Of a stretch of DNA of 64,000 bases, positions 34,533 through 43,433 are shown piece by piece. This stretch comes from Planctomycetota bacterium (GTDB lineage: Bacteria; Planctomycetota; SZUA-567; H5-PLA8). The stretch covers positions 434,001 to 498,000 of the forward strand of contig JABTUM010000003.1 of assembly GCA_015075375.1 (NCBI GenBank). Direction: 5' to 3'. The position numbers and the translations under genes are program-made. How positions within the stretch are numbered: the first letter of the stretch is position 1; every line of letters starts with the position of its first letter. Below the pieces are notes generated by a model. That model saw only the letters and a program-made list of their open reading frames with translations, had not been told where the DNA came from and searched no databases.

Positions 34533-34979
34533 CTACTTCGGCAGCTCCCGGGCCAGGATCCAGGCCCCGCTCTCCGGATGCTGCACGTAATGCCCCGCCG
34601 CCGCCGCCGCGCGGTACTGCGCCGCCGCGCCTTGCATCACGCGCCCCAATTCGCTCTCCGGAAGCCCGCACGCCTTCAATATCTCCACGTACAGCGCCCG
34701 ACGGTCCGCGTTCTCCGCCGTCACCAGATCCTGGATTTCCTTTTTCTTCGACAGCTCCACCTTATCCAGCGTCCGGATCTCCAGCATCCCTTCGCGGCCT
34801 TCCCCGGCGAACGCCGCATCCTTCAGTTTCCCCACCGCTTCCGCACGGGCGGCCAGCGCCGCGCGCAGCTTCACGATCGCCGGCGTGCTGACGTTCAAGT
34901 CCAGCGTTCCGTCCGCGCCCGCCGCCGCAAACGCGCCCAGCCACACGCATAACCCCAGCATCGCCATCGCGCCGCGCAT
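34533..34979 (-). CDS. YdbL-family (DUF1318) periplasmic protein
   Basis: From ATG at 34979 the protein has 148 residues: a signal peptide (MRGAMAMLGLCVWLGAFAAA) and a small helical domain containing RAALAARAEAVGKLKDAAFA, EGREGMLEIR and VTAENADRRALYVEILKACG, the pattern of the YdbL family, in which the mature protein is short and helical. In E. coli, ydbL is encoded with ydbH and ynbE and modulates YdbH-YnbE phospholipid transport. Here it overlaps the end of a YdbH-like gene (TGATG), so the pair is coupled. Assignment rests on both sequence pattern and context. Confidence 0.75.
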   Translation of the reverse strand: MRGAMAMLGLCVWLGAFAAAGADGTLDLNVSTPAIVKLRAALAARAEAVGKLKDAAFAGEGREGMLEIRTLDKVELSKKKEIQDLVTAENADRRALYVEILKACGLPESELGRVMQGAAAQYRAAAAAGHYVQHPESGAWILARELPK

Positions 34980-37900
34980 CAGTCCGCTCCTTCCTTCACC
35001 GGAATCCCCTTCAACTGCTTCGCGCGCTCGCGCAGAAACCGCACCGTATCGCTCCACGCGCTCACCCGGTCGCTCTGCCCGCTTACGTCCGGGCTGAACA
35101 GACCCGCGCCCTTCAGCACCAGCCCGCCCGAAAGCTTGGGCAGCGGACCGGCCAGCTTGCCCCCGGCCAGCGTGAAGCGCAGGCCGATCTTCTCGATCCC
35201 GAACGTCAGGTCCGCGATCCGCTCCACGCTCAGCCCGTTCCGTTGCGCCGCCTCCGTCACCATCTCCGGAGCCAGCACGTACGCGAAACGCCCGTCGTAA
35301 CTGTCGTCCTTGTCCGCGCGCGGCGAACTGTCCACGTCTATCGCGAACGATTGCACGTCCTCCAGACCCAGGCCCGTCGCCGTGAAGTCCGTCACCGCCA
35401 CGTTCGCGATCGTCTTCAGGCGCCCCATCTGCGGGTTGGCCTTCGTCAGGTTGCGGAAGTTCAGGTCCTCCAGCGCCACGCGCTCAAGGCCCCACACCGG
35501 GCTCGAACCGAAGAGCCCGCGCGCGTACAGCCCGCCCGCGCGCAGTGTCCCCGAGAAGACCGGCGCCGTCAGCTCGCCTTGCGCCGCAAGCTCCCACGAA
35601 CCGATCGGCTCCGCGCGCCGGCGCAACGCCACCCGCGCCAGCCGCCCGCTCACCACCGCCCCCTGCAGCCCGTTGATCTTGAAGCCTTCCTGCGCCGCCA
35701 GTTCGCCCAACCCGATCCGCGTCACATCCAGCGCGCCTTCCAGCGCCGGCTCCGTCCCCAGCAGATCCCGCGCGCGGAAGTTTTCCACCAGCACCTTCCC
35801 GCCCGGCACGTCGATGCTCAGCGCGTTGGCCAGCCGCAGTTCGTTCGGCGTCGCGATCAGCGCCAGCGGCGCCGGGCCCGCGCGCAGCGGCGGGAAACGC
35901 AGCTCGCCCGCCGTCAGCGTCGAGCGCCGCTCACGCGCCCAGTCCGACGGCCAAAGACCGAGGTAAAACGAGAGCGGAATCTCGCCCTGCAGCTCGCGAA
36001 CTTCGAACGGCCGCTCGCCCGCCAGCGCCGCGCTCACGCCGCGCAGCCGCAGCGACCCGGACAGCGCCGTCGTGTCCCGCGACCAGACGTGCGTCCCTTC
36101 GTAATTCGCGCCCCCGCTGTAGCGCCCCGCCGCCAGCGCCGGAAAGCGGACCTTCAAGTTCGGTTCGCCCAGCGCCGCATGCGCCCGCGCCAGATCCGGC
36201 ACGCCCGCGCGCAACCGCACCAGCCCCTCGCCCCCTTCCAGCACGTTCCCGCCCGGCGGCAGATGCACGCGCCCGTCGGCCTCCAAGGTCAGCAGCCCCG
36301 CCAGATCCACGGCCAGCTTATCGAGCCGGATCTGCGTCCCGATCCCCGCCTCCGTCACGATCCGCGCCGCGCACTGGACCGCCGCGCGCTGGCCCGCCGC
36401 GGGAGGCGGCACGTACACGTCGCGCAAGATCAGCGCCTCGTACCCGTCGAACTGCGCCGCCAGCCCGATCACCAGGCTCGGCGCCGCCAATTCCCGAGCG
36501 AAGTTCAGCGCGAACGTGCCGCTCAGCTTCGCCGCTTCCGACGCGCTCGGCGCGTGCTTGCACCAGCCGTTTTTCAACGAACCGCTCACCCGGCCGGAAA
36601 TCGGAAACTTCAAGTCCAGCAGATCCGCCAGCGCGCCCACCACGAACGGTTCCACGCGCAGCCGCAGTTCCGGCGCCACCCCGCCGAACCGCCACGCTTC
36701 CGGAATCCAGCCGCTTTGCAGGTACCCGCGCATCCGCTCCAGATCCACGTCCTGGAAGGTGAGCACCAGCGGACCCACGCGCCGGTTCGCCGAGTCATAC
36801 GTCAGATCGAACACGCACGCCGTCCCGCCCAGCCACGACGTCTCCAGCCGCCCCCGCGCGCGGTACACCTCCGGCTCCGGAACCTCCAGCGTGCCCGCCA
36901 GCTTCAGCGACCCGCCCTGCCACGCCAGGTCCAAGCCCAGCGCCCGGCCTTGCCCCGCGCGCGGTTCCAGATCCACGCGTGCGGCATAGTCCACCGGAAA
37001 GCTGCCGCTCGACAGGTTCAACATCAGCAGAAACAGCTCCGCGGAAGCGATCCGCCCGCTCAGCACGGCTTGGCCGTTTTCGCGGCGGATCTGGCCTACC
37101 GCTGCGACGTTTTTCAGCTTCGCGATATTCATGCCCGCGATATTGAGCGGACTGTCTAAACCCGCGCCATCCAAGCGGATAGCGCCCTCGAACGCACCGC
37201 TTTCCAGGTCGTACGAAGCCTTCGTAAGCTCCGCCGAACCGGCCCACTTCAACGCCAGCAGCTTGTCGATCCCACACAGCCGCGCCAGTTCGTTCAGCGG
37301 CGCACGCAACGCTTCCAGCTTCAGCGCGTGCGGGCGAAAACGGCCTTCGGCGTCCACGCCCGCCTCGAGCGCGAACGCCGCTTCCAGCGCCTCGGCCGCG
37401 TTCGAACGCACCGTGCCGCGCAGCGCCGCCGCGCGCAGCGCGCCGCCTTCGATCCGCGCTTCCACGCCCAGCGTGCCGTCGAAGCGCCCCGGCAGCGGCC
37501 ACTCCAACGGCCAGCGCGTAACCTCCAGTCCGCGCGCCTCCAGCCCTTCCAGCGCCACCCGCGTCACGCCCGCCGTGTCGGCGCTCGTGGCCTTCAGATC
37601 CTTCCCGAGCAAGCGGCCCTGCACCGCCAGCGCCAGCTCTTCGCCGCCCACCCATGCCGGCGGCAGCCGCCGCGCGACCAGTTCCCGCCCGAACGGAGTG
37701 GCCAGGAACTTGGCCGCGTCGAGTTCCAGGTCGGCGATCTGCGCCCCGCGCAGCAACTCCAGGATCGGCGGCTCCGGCGGCTTCCAAGCGGCGCTCGCCG
37801 AAAACGCCGCGCGCGCCACATCCCCCAGCGCCACCGTCGCGTCTTTCAGCTCCAGCCGCCCCGCGTCCGCGCGCAGCGTGAACGACGCATCCAGCACCGG

Positions 37901-39199
37901 CAGCGTCCCGAACTCCGGCAGCGTCACGCGCACGCCCGGCAGCCGCAGCGTCCCCGCGAAACGTGCCGCCGGCCACGCACCGTCCAGCGGAATCCGCGCC
38001 GTGAGCTGCTCGGCCTCCAGCGTCCCGTCCACTTCGAACGCCTCGCCGCCCAGCCGCGGCTCGAAAAGCCCGCGCAGCGCCGCCAGGTCCGCCGCCACGC
38101 GGCCCGCATCCCAGTCCAGCGCGTAGCGTTCCCCGCCCAGCAGTTCCAGCCGCCCGCCCACGCGTCCCGCCCGTTCGACGCGCACCTCGAAGTCGTCCAG
38201 CACCGGCGGCACGCCCTGCGCCGTCACCCGCCCCGCGCCGCGCAGTTCCACCGTCCGGCGGTCCAGCCGCAGCGCCAGATCCGGACCCAGCGGGTAGCGC
38301 ATGTCCTGAGCCGTCAGGAGCGCCGTCAACTCCAGCTTCCCCCCGCCCGACTCGTTCGCCGTATGCCGCGCGTTCAGGTCGAAGCGCAGCGCCCCGTCGA
38401 GCTTCAACTCCGGCGGCAAAGCGCCCGCCAGATCCTTGCTCGGTTCCACTCCGCCTTGCAGTGCCAGCGACGCGTTCCAACCCGGTCCCAGGTTCAGCGC
38501 ACCGTTCAGCTTCTGCCCCGACGGCCAGCGCGCCTCCAGCGTTCCCGAAGCCGGCAGCGGCGCATCGGGGCGCGCCCACGTCGCCGCGATCTCGTCCAGC
38601 GCGATCGTCCGGTCCGGCGCGTACCCCAGCGCCAGCGCGCCTTCGCGCACGTCGATCTGTTCGATCACCACGCTGCTCGGCTTGCCGCCCGAGGGCAGTT
38701 TGATATTCCAGGCGCCCGACGCGTCGCGGCGCAGATCCAGCTTCGGCTTGTGGATGTGAATCGAGCGGATCCGCTCGGAACTGGCCAGCGCCCACAGGTC
38801 CCACTCGGCCGTCACGGCTTCCGCCGCCGCCGCAGGCGGATCGGGCCGGTCCGTCGCAGGCACCCGCAAGCCTTCCAGCCGCAGGCCTTCCAGCCCGCTG
38901 GTGGAAAGCCGCGCCGCGCCCGCGCCGTCGCCGAACGCGGTACTCAGCTCACGATTGATCCGGCTTTCGAGGAATCCCAGCTTCACGTACGCCAGCACGC
39001 CCAGGTACGCCAGCAGCGGCAAGCCCGCCAAGACGCCCAGCAGGATCAGCGCGCCGAACCACGGCCCGCGCTTGCGCCGCTCGTTCGCCTGCTTCACCGG
39101 CGTCGAAGATGCCGGACGCGCCGGCCAGTCGCCTTGCGGCGGCGCCGGTGGTCCGCTCGCGGCGGCCGGATCGGGTTTCGCCGATGACTCCTGCGCCAC
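34979..39199 (-). CDS. YdbH-like AsmA-family intermembrane lipid transport protein
   Basis: About 1406 residues. A cytoplasmic N-terminus is followed by one membrane anchor (WFGALILLGVLAGLPLLAYL), then ~1300 residues of AsmA/Tam-type beta-rich repeats, the form that builds a hydrophobic groove bridging inner and outer membranes. Coupling to a YdbL-family gene indicates YdbH rather than TamB or YhdP. GTG at 39199 is preferred because GAGGGG lies just upstream and it begins after the preceding stop; ATG at 39253 would overlap the upstream gene by 32 bases. No YnbE-like lipoprotein gene lies between it and ydbL. Confidence 0.7.
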   Translation of the reverse strand: MAQESSAKPDPAAASGPPAPPQGDWPARPASSTPVKQANERRKRGPWFGALILLGVLAGLPLLAYLGVLAYVKLGFLESRINRELSTAFGDGAGAARLSTSGLEGLRLEGLRVPATDRPDPPAAAAEAVTAEWDLWALASSERIRSIHIHKPKLDLRRDASGAWNIKLPSGGKPSSVVIEQIDVREGALALGYAPDRTIALDEIAATWARPDAPLPASGTLEARWPSGQKLNGALNLGPGWNASLALQGGVEPSKDLAGALPPELKLDGALRFDLNARHTANESGGGKLELTALLTAQDMRYPLGPDLALRLDRRTVELRGAGRVTAQGVPPVLDDFEVRVERAGRVGGRLELLGGERYALDWDAGRVAADLAALRGLFEPRLGGEAFEVDGTLEAEQLTARIPLDGAWPAARFAGTLRLPGVRVTLPEFGTLPVLDASFTLRADAGRLELKDATVALGDVARAAFSASAAWKPPEPPILELLRGAQIADLELDAAKFLATPFGRELVARRLPPAWVGGEELALAVQGRLLGKDLKATSADTAGVTRVALEGLEARGLEVTRWPLEWPLPGRFDGTLGVEARIEGGALRAAALRGTVRSNAAEALEAAFALEAGVDAEGRFRPHALKLEALRAPLNELARLCGIDKLLALKWAGSAELTKASYDLESGAFEGAIRLDGAGLDSPLNIAGMNIAKLKNVAAVGQIRRENGQAVLSGRIASAELFLLMLNLSSGSFPVDYAARVDLEPRAGQGRALGLDLAWQGGSLKLAGTLEVPEPEVYRARGRLETSWLGGTACVFDLTYDSANRRVGPLVLTFQDVDLERMRGYLQSGWIPEAWRFGGVAPELRLRVEPFVVGALADLLDLKFPISGRVSGSLKNGWCKHAPSASEAAKLSGTFALNFARELAAPSLVIGLAAQFDGYEALILRDVYVPPPAAGQRAAVQCAARIVTEAGIGTQIRLDKLAVDLAGLLTLEADGRVHLPPGGNVLEGGEGLVRLRAGVPDLARAHAALGEPNLKVRFPALAAGRYSGGANYEGTHVWSRDTTALSGSLRLRGVSAALAGERPFEVRELQGEIPLSFYLGLWPSDWARERRSTLTAGELRFPPLRAGPAPLALIATPNELRLANALSIDVPGGKVLVENFRARDLLGTEPALEGALDVTRIGLGELAAQEGFKINGLQGAVVSGRLARVALRRRAEPIGSWELAAQGELTAPVFSGTLRAGGLYARGLFGSSPVWGLERVALEDLNFRNLTKANPQMGRLKTIANVAVTDFTATGLGLEDVQSFAIDVDSSPRADKDDSYDGRFAYVLAPEMVTEAAQRNGLSVERIADLTFGIEKIGLRFTLAGGKLAGPLPKLSGGLVLKGAGLFSPDVSGQSDRVSAWSDTVRFLRERAKQLKGIPVKEGAD

Positions 39200-39221
39200 C
39201 GCCTGCCCCTCGCTGCGCCGC

Positions 39222-40310
39222 TTACCGCGCCCGCCAGCCCAACGGCTCCGCATGCAGCCGGTACGCCTTCCCGTGCGCCGACTGCAGAGCCATCCACAAC
39301 TCGTCCGGCTCGTACGCCAGACGCAGCCGCGCGCCCACCTTCGGGCATTCCGACAGCCACGTCTCGATCAGTTCCCCGTCTTCGTGCGGAGCCAGCCCCG
39401 GCGCATAGAGCACCACCTGCTTCCACGCGCACAAGGCCGCCGCCAATTCCCCCGCCGGATCGCCCAAGGCCGCCGCTTCGTCCGATCGCAGCGCATCGCC
39501 CCCGGACAGCGCCTCCTCGGCCTCCCGCAACAACGCTTCCAGATCGCGCGTGAAGCGCGCCGAACCCAGCCCCTCGTCGGCCGCGCAAGCCAGCACCGCG
39601 CTGCGCTCGAACGAGCGCGATGCCGCGATCGCCCGGAACCCGCAGACGGCCTCCTCCAGCGTCGCGTCGCTCGGGAACCCGCCGCCCGTCGTCAGGCACA
39701 CCGCCGCGTCGTCCGCCGCCGCAAGTGTTTCCGCGCCCGCGTTCATTTCTGCCCGCAGCGCCGCCAGACGCACCGTCTGACCGGGCACCGCCGCCATCCG
39801 CGCGCACCACGCCGGCGCCTCCGCTTCCGGCAGCACGCTCGACGCTTCGCTCAGATCGGGCAGCACCGCCAAACGCAGGTCGGCCTGCGCGTATTGCGCG
39901 TCCAGACCGTCCGCCTCCGGCGTCCACGGCCGGATCTCGTACTCGCCCGTCAGTTCCTCGCCGTAGCGCCGGATCGCCGCGCGCCCCAGCACCGCGTCGC
40001 ACGTCCCCGGGCACGCCAGAAAATGAATCCGCGTCGGCCGCACGCCCGCGCCCGCCAGCAGCTTCGCCAGCGCCGGAAGCACCGCCGCGTACGGCCCCGG
40101 CAGCGAGACGTCCCCCACCAGCACCGCCGCGCGCCGCTTCCCGCGCGCCAATTCCGCCACTTCCGCCAGCGCCGCGGAAACGTCGCACGCCGCCGCCGGC
40201 TCGGTCCGCACCGGGCGCGGCGCATCCACGAGTACGCCTTCCGGCGCGTTCAAGGCAAGGCCGTCGTAGCCCAGGGCCAGCAGCGTGGAGGCGGACACGG
40301 GGAGCGTCAA
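39222..40310 (-). CDS. LarA-like (DUF2088) protein with altered active-site segments
   Basis: About 362 residues with the LarA domain order: AAVLVGDVSLPGPYAAVLPA matches the D.SRP.P...ILP block of lactate racemase, IHFLACPGTCDAVL occupies the position of the ..ATG.HR segment, and CLTTGGGFPSDATLEEAVCG with ADEGLGSARF matches the C-terminal domain. The usual His-Arg of the nickel-pincer pocket reads Cys-Asp, so it may not bind that cofactor. The start is TTG at 40310, overlapping the preceding stop (TTGA), or GTG at 40298. The frame open further upstream is inside the creatininase-family gene and is not real. Confidence 0.6.
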   Translation of the reverse strand: MTLPVSASTLLALGYDGLALNAPEGVLVDAPRPVRTEPAAACDVSAALAEVAELARGKRRAAVLVGDVSLPGPYAAVLPALAKLLAGAGVRPTRIHFLACPGTCDAVLGRAAIRRYGEELTGEYEIRPWTPEADGLDAQYAQADLRLAVLPDLSEASSVLPEAEAPAWCARMAAVPGQTVRLAALRAEMNAGAETLAAADDAAVCLTTGGGFPSDATLEEAVCGFRAIAASRSFERSAVLACAADEGLGSARFTRDLEALLREAEEALSGGDALRSDEAAALGDPAGELAAALCAWKQVVLYAPGLAPHEDGELIETWLSECPKVGARLRLAYEPDELWMALQSAHGKAYRLHAEPLGWRAR

Positions 40311-41125
40311 ACCGTCCCGAACGGAACCGTGTGCGAACGGTCGAACGGGAAATCGTCGTCGATCTCGGCCGCGTGCAGTTCCAGCAGGTAAGAACCCAGC
40401 CGCTCCCCGGCTTTCTTCAGATACTTCTCGCCCTTCGCCGCCGTCGCTTTGCGCGGATCGCCCACGCCGCTGTTCGTCGTAGCCAGTTCCCACGCCCGCG
40501 GATGCCAGACCCACTTGCGCCGCACCGCCTCGAAGCGCGACGGATACACCTGCCCCGCGTCCGCCGCCTTCAGATCCACCAGCCCCGGCTCCAGCGCCAG
40601 CATCAAGCTCGTCTCCATCTCGTCGGCGTGGTCGCCCGGATGCGTGAAGAGCTTCTTGCCTTCGTCCGCCATGAGCTGAAAAAAATTCACCAGGCTCACG
40701 AAGACCGGGCTGCGGCCGTGCAGCTCGCGGATCCCAGGCTGAAAGTGGTTCCCGCCGTGCCCGTTGGCCACCACCAGCTTGAAGACGTCGTACGCCTCCA
40801 GCGATTCGCAGACGTTCGCCACGATCTTGTCCAGCAGCGACTGGTCGCAGCTCACTGTCATCGGAAAGCCCAGCGTGTTCTGATTCGCGCCGAACGGGAT
40901 CTGCGGCAGCAGCGCCACCCGCGCCCCGCGCTTCCAGGCCCATGCACACGCCCGGTCGCAGATCGAGACGATCTCGTAGGTGTCCGTGCCGTACGGGAGA
41001 TGCAGGTTATGCGGCTCCGTCGCCCCGAACGGCAGCACCGCCGCCGTGAACCCCGCCTCGCGCACGTCCGCCAGGCTCAACTCCTGCAACCGCCACGGCT
41101 GCTTCGCCTGCTTGGCCATCGGCAT
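40307..41125 (-). CDS. creatininase-family amidohydrolase
   Basis: A 272-residue cytoplasmic metal enzyme. The full ligand set is visible: E in GATEPHNLHLPYGTD with the following His and Asp, the His of VANGHGGNHFQPG, and E in HPGDHADEMETSLML. The family includes creatininase, mycofactocin MftE and formamide hydrolases of riboflavin/F420 synthesis (ArfB), so the substrate is open. It is followed, with 4 bases of overlap, by the LarA-like gene, an uncommon pairing that might define a sugar-acid or amide pathway. Confidence 0.88.
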   Translation of the reverse strand: MPMAKQAKQPWRLQELSLADVREAGFTAAVLPFGATEPHNLHLPYGTDTYEIVSICDRACAWAWKRGARVALLPQIPFGANQNTLGFPMTVSCDQSLLDKIVANVCESLEAYDVFKLVVANGHGGNHFQPGIRELHGRSPVFVSLVNFFQLMADEGKKLFTHPGDHADEMETSLMLALEPGLVDLKAADAGQVYPSRFEAVRRKWVWHPRAWELATTNSGVGDPRKATAAKGEKYLKKAGERLGSYLLELHAAEIDDDFPFDRSHTVPFGTV

Positions 41126-41177
41126 TCGCTTCCTTATTAAGGGTGTAAAGTCGGAACGCGGCCTTTATAGCCCGAAC

Positions 41178-42389
41178 TCACGCCGGCCGCACGCTCTTAC
41201 CGCGCGCGATCTCCACCGGGATGCTCACCCGCAGCGGCGACCCCCCCGCGCCGGCGGCCACCTGCCGCACGCGGTCGAAGCCCAACTCGCCCAGCTTGCC
41301 GTAATCCAGCCGCGCCCCGGCCAGCACTCCGTCGCCCGCGCCGCGCAACTGCGTGCACGCCAGCGCCGGCTTGAACGCCCCCGCCTCCGCGCTCAAAAGC
41401 GCCCGAGCCAGCGCTTCGTCGTCCACCAGCAGCGCCGTCGGCGCCGAGGCCACCTCCGACAGCAGCGCGTGCGCGTGTTCCGCCGGAGCCCCCGGCGGCA
41501 GCGCGACCACCGCTTCGGCGCGCAGCTCCAGTCCTTCTTCGCGCAGCGCCAGCCGCGCGCCTTCTTCGCGCTGCAAGGCCGGCGCCCCCGGCTCCAGGGC
41601 CTGCGACGCGTCGCGCACGTACGCCACGCGCCGGTGCCCCGCCTGCACCAACAGCCGCGCCAACTGGTAGCCCGCCGAATAATGGTCCAGCCCCACCGCG
41701 TTCAGCGGCAGCTCGCCCGGCAACTGATCCAGCAGCACCGCCGGCAGCTCGGGACGCAGCCAGCCGTGCAACTCCGCCAGCGGCCGCGGGCCCAACAGCA
41801 GCACGCCTTGCGCGCCCGCCGCCAGCGCCTCCGCCGGACCCGCCGCGCGCTTGCGCGCGTGCGCGCTCCACATCGCCAGCACGTCCCCCGATTCCAGCAC
41901 GCGCCGCCGAATCCCCGCCAGCACCTCCGCGTACTCCGGCCGCGCCGCGAACGCTTCCGCGTCCGGCAGCGCCAGGCCCCAACCGCGGCGCTCGGCGAAC
42001 GCGCGCAAGCCCACCGGGCGCGTATCCAGCGCCGGAGTCAGATCGAAGAGCGGCGGCGTCGCGTCGTCAGCTACGGGCGGAGGCGCAGCGTATATCGGCG
42101 CGGGCGGCGGCGGAACCGAGGCCCATTCGCGCACGAACGTCCCGCGGCCCTGTTCGAGGCTCAACAAGCCTTCGTCCGACAGTTCGCTCAGCGCTCGGCG
42201 CACGGAGTTGTAACTGATCTTGTACGCCTTCATCAGCTCGCGGACGGTCAGGACCGGGTCGCCCGGCTTGAGCTGCCCCGAACGAATCTGCCGCCGCAGG
42301 TCGCGCACCAGCGGATCGGTCACCGTCGACCCCCGCAAGCGCCGCGGTTGCGCCGCATCTTCGCCCGATGTTTGGGAAAGCTCACTCAT
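41178..42389 (-). CDS. GntR-type regulator with LacI-type sensor domain
   Basis: A 403-residue regulator. Residues about 25-90 are a GntR winged helix (LRRQIRSGQLKPGDPVLTVR, SYNSVRRALSELSDEGLLSL, GRGTFVREW). A Pro-rich linker follows, then a periplasmic-binding-protein-like sensor (RRVLESGDVLAMWSAHARKR, GVLLLGPRPLAELHGWLRPE, HYSAGYQLARLLVQAGHRRV, TALLVDDEALARALL). This AraR-like architecture usually senses sugars. The gene lies 52 bases before the creatininase-family gene and may regulate it. Confidence 0.88.
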   Translation of the reverse strand: MSELSQTSGEDAAQPRRLRGSTVTDPLVRDLRRQIRSGQLKPGDPVLTVRELMKAYKISYNSVRRALSELSDEGLLSLEQGRGTFVREWASVPPPPAPIYAAPPPVADDATPPLFDLTPALDTRPVGLRAFAERRGWGLALPDAEAFAARPEYAEVLAGIRRRVLESGDVLAMWSAHARKRAAGPAEALAAGAQGVLLLGPRPLAELHGWLRPELPAVLLDQLPGELPLNAVGLDHYSAGYQLARLLVQAGHRRVAYVRDASQALEPGAPALQREEGARLALREEGLELRAEAVVALPPGAPAEHAHALLSEVASAPTALLVDDEALARALLSAEAGAFKPALACTQLRGAGDGVLAGARLDYGKLGELGFDRVRQVAAGAGGSPLRVSIPVEIARGKSVRPA

Positions 42390-42584
42390 GCCGACCCCCA
42401 GAAAAATTATTCATAGCTCATTCGTGATTCACGGCAAGTTCACCTCCCATCTCCTTAGACGCCCGCAACCCCAACCGTATGCGGACCTTCCCGTTCCACG
42501 TGCGGCAATTGAAGCAGGGTTGAATTTTTTGGCCGCCGCGGCCGCTCAACGGTTAACCTCTACAGGAGCCGAGGTGACCCAAAC

Positions 42585-43340
42585 GTGAAGCACGTTCGAG
42601 CCCGCACCGTCCTCGCGCTCTCCTTCGCGATCCTTATAGATAGCGCGCTCCGCGCCGGCGAAGCCGAGGCGCCCCCGCCGCCCGAAGCCGCGCCGCCCGC
42701 CGAGATCGGACGGCCTCCCGAGCCCAGCGACGTTCCGCCGCAGGAACCGCAGCCCGCCGTCCAAGCCGAGACGCAAAGCGCCGCGGCCGTCGCGCCGCCG
42801 GCGCTTCTGGATCACGCCCGCGCGCTACCGCCCAGCGGCAAGAAAAAGGAGCCGGGCCTCGCGGCGCTCGCGTGGACCTCCGAGCCGCACGGCAATCCCG
42901 CGCGCCTGGAAAACGAATCGCCTCCGCCGCCCGCCGCGCCGGCCGCCTGCCTGGCCATCGAACTCCTCGGCGGCCCGAAGAGCTACACCTCGATTCGCTG
43001 CGAAGGAACCTGGAAGCTCAAGCGCGGCGACGCCGCGCGTACGCGCCTCGTCGTCTACAACGCCACGGCCGGCGCGCTGCGCATGAGTCTCGCGTACTCG
43101 GCGGGCGAACGCTTCGAGTGGCACGAATCCCCACCGCTCACGCTCCAGCCCGGCTGGAACGAAGTGGAGATCGAACAAGGCGCGCGCCGCTTCAAATCCG
43201 AAGGCTCCGAATGGAGACACGCCGCCCGGCTGCCCGACGAACCTTGCCGCGCCGTCAACCTCGTCTTCCACACCGGCGCGCGCACCGGTCGCCTCTTCGT
43301 CGAAACGCTCCGCCTGGACGCCGAACCCCTCAAGCGGTGA
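42585..43340 (+). CDS. exported protein with Pro-rich linker and beta-sandwich domain, unknown
   Basis: A 251-residue protein starting at GTG (GAGGTG upstream). It has a signal peptide (MKHVRARTVLALSFAILIDS, then ALRAG), a ~90-residue Pro/Ala/Glu-rich linker, and a C-terminal ~130-residue beta-sandwich (LKRGDAARTRLVVYNATAGA, LTLQPGWNEVEIEQGA, RTGRLFVETLRLDAEP) that looks like a galactose-binding or carbohydrate-binding module. The family is not recognised; likely a cell-surface or periplasmic sugar-associated protein. It is divergent from the GntR/LacI regulator. Confidence 0.6.
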   Translation: MKHVRARTVLALSFAILIDSALRAGEAEAPPPPEAAPPAEIGRPPEPSDVPPQEPQPAVQAETQSAAAVAPPALLDHARALPPSGKKKEPGLAALAWTSEPHGNPARLENESPPPPAAPAACLAIELLGGPKSYTSIRCEGTWKLKRGDAARTRLVVYNATAGALRMSLAYSAGERFEWHESPPLTLQPGWNEVEIEQGARRFKSEGSEWRHAARLPDEPCRAVNLVFHTGARTGRLFVETLRLDAEPLKR

Positions 43341-43433
43341 CTTGACAGCCTTCGCCAACCGGTTAGCGCTGATACCTTCGTAGCCACGTAGAATCTTTCG
43401 TCGCGCCCACGGGCGCCCCAGGAGCTGCCGCGC

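Noticed and set aside
40311..40949. N-terminal extension of the LarA-like protein
   Set aside because: It overlaps the whole second half of the creatininase-family gene in another frame and has low-complexity Gly/Ala/Arg content.
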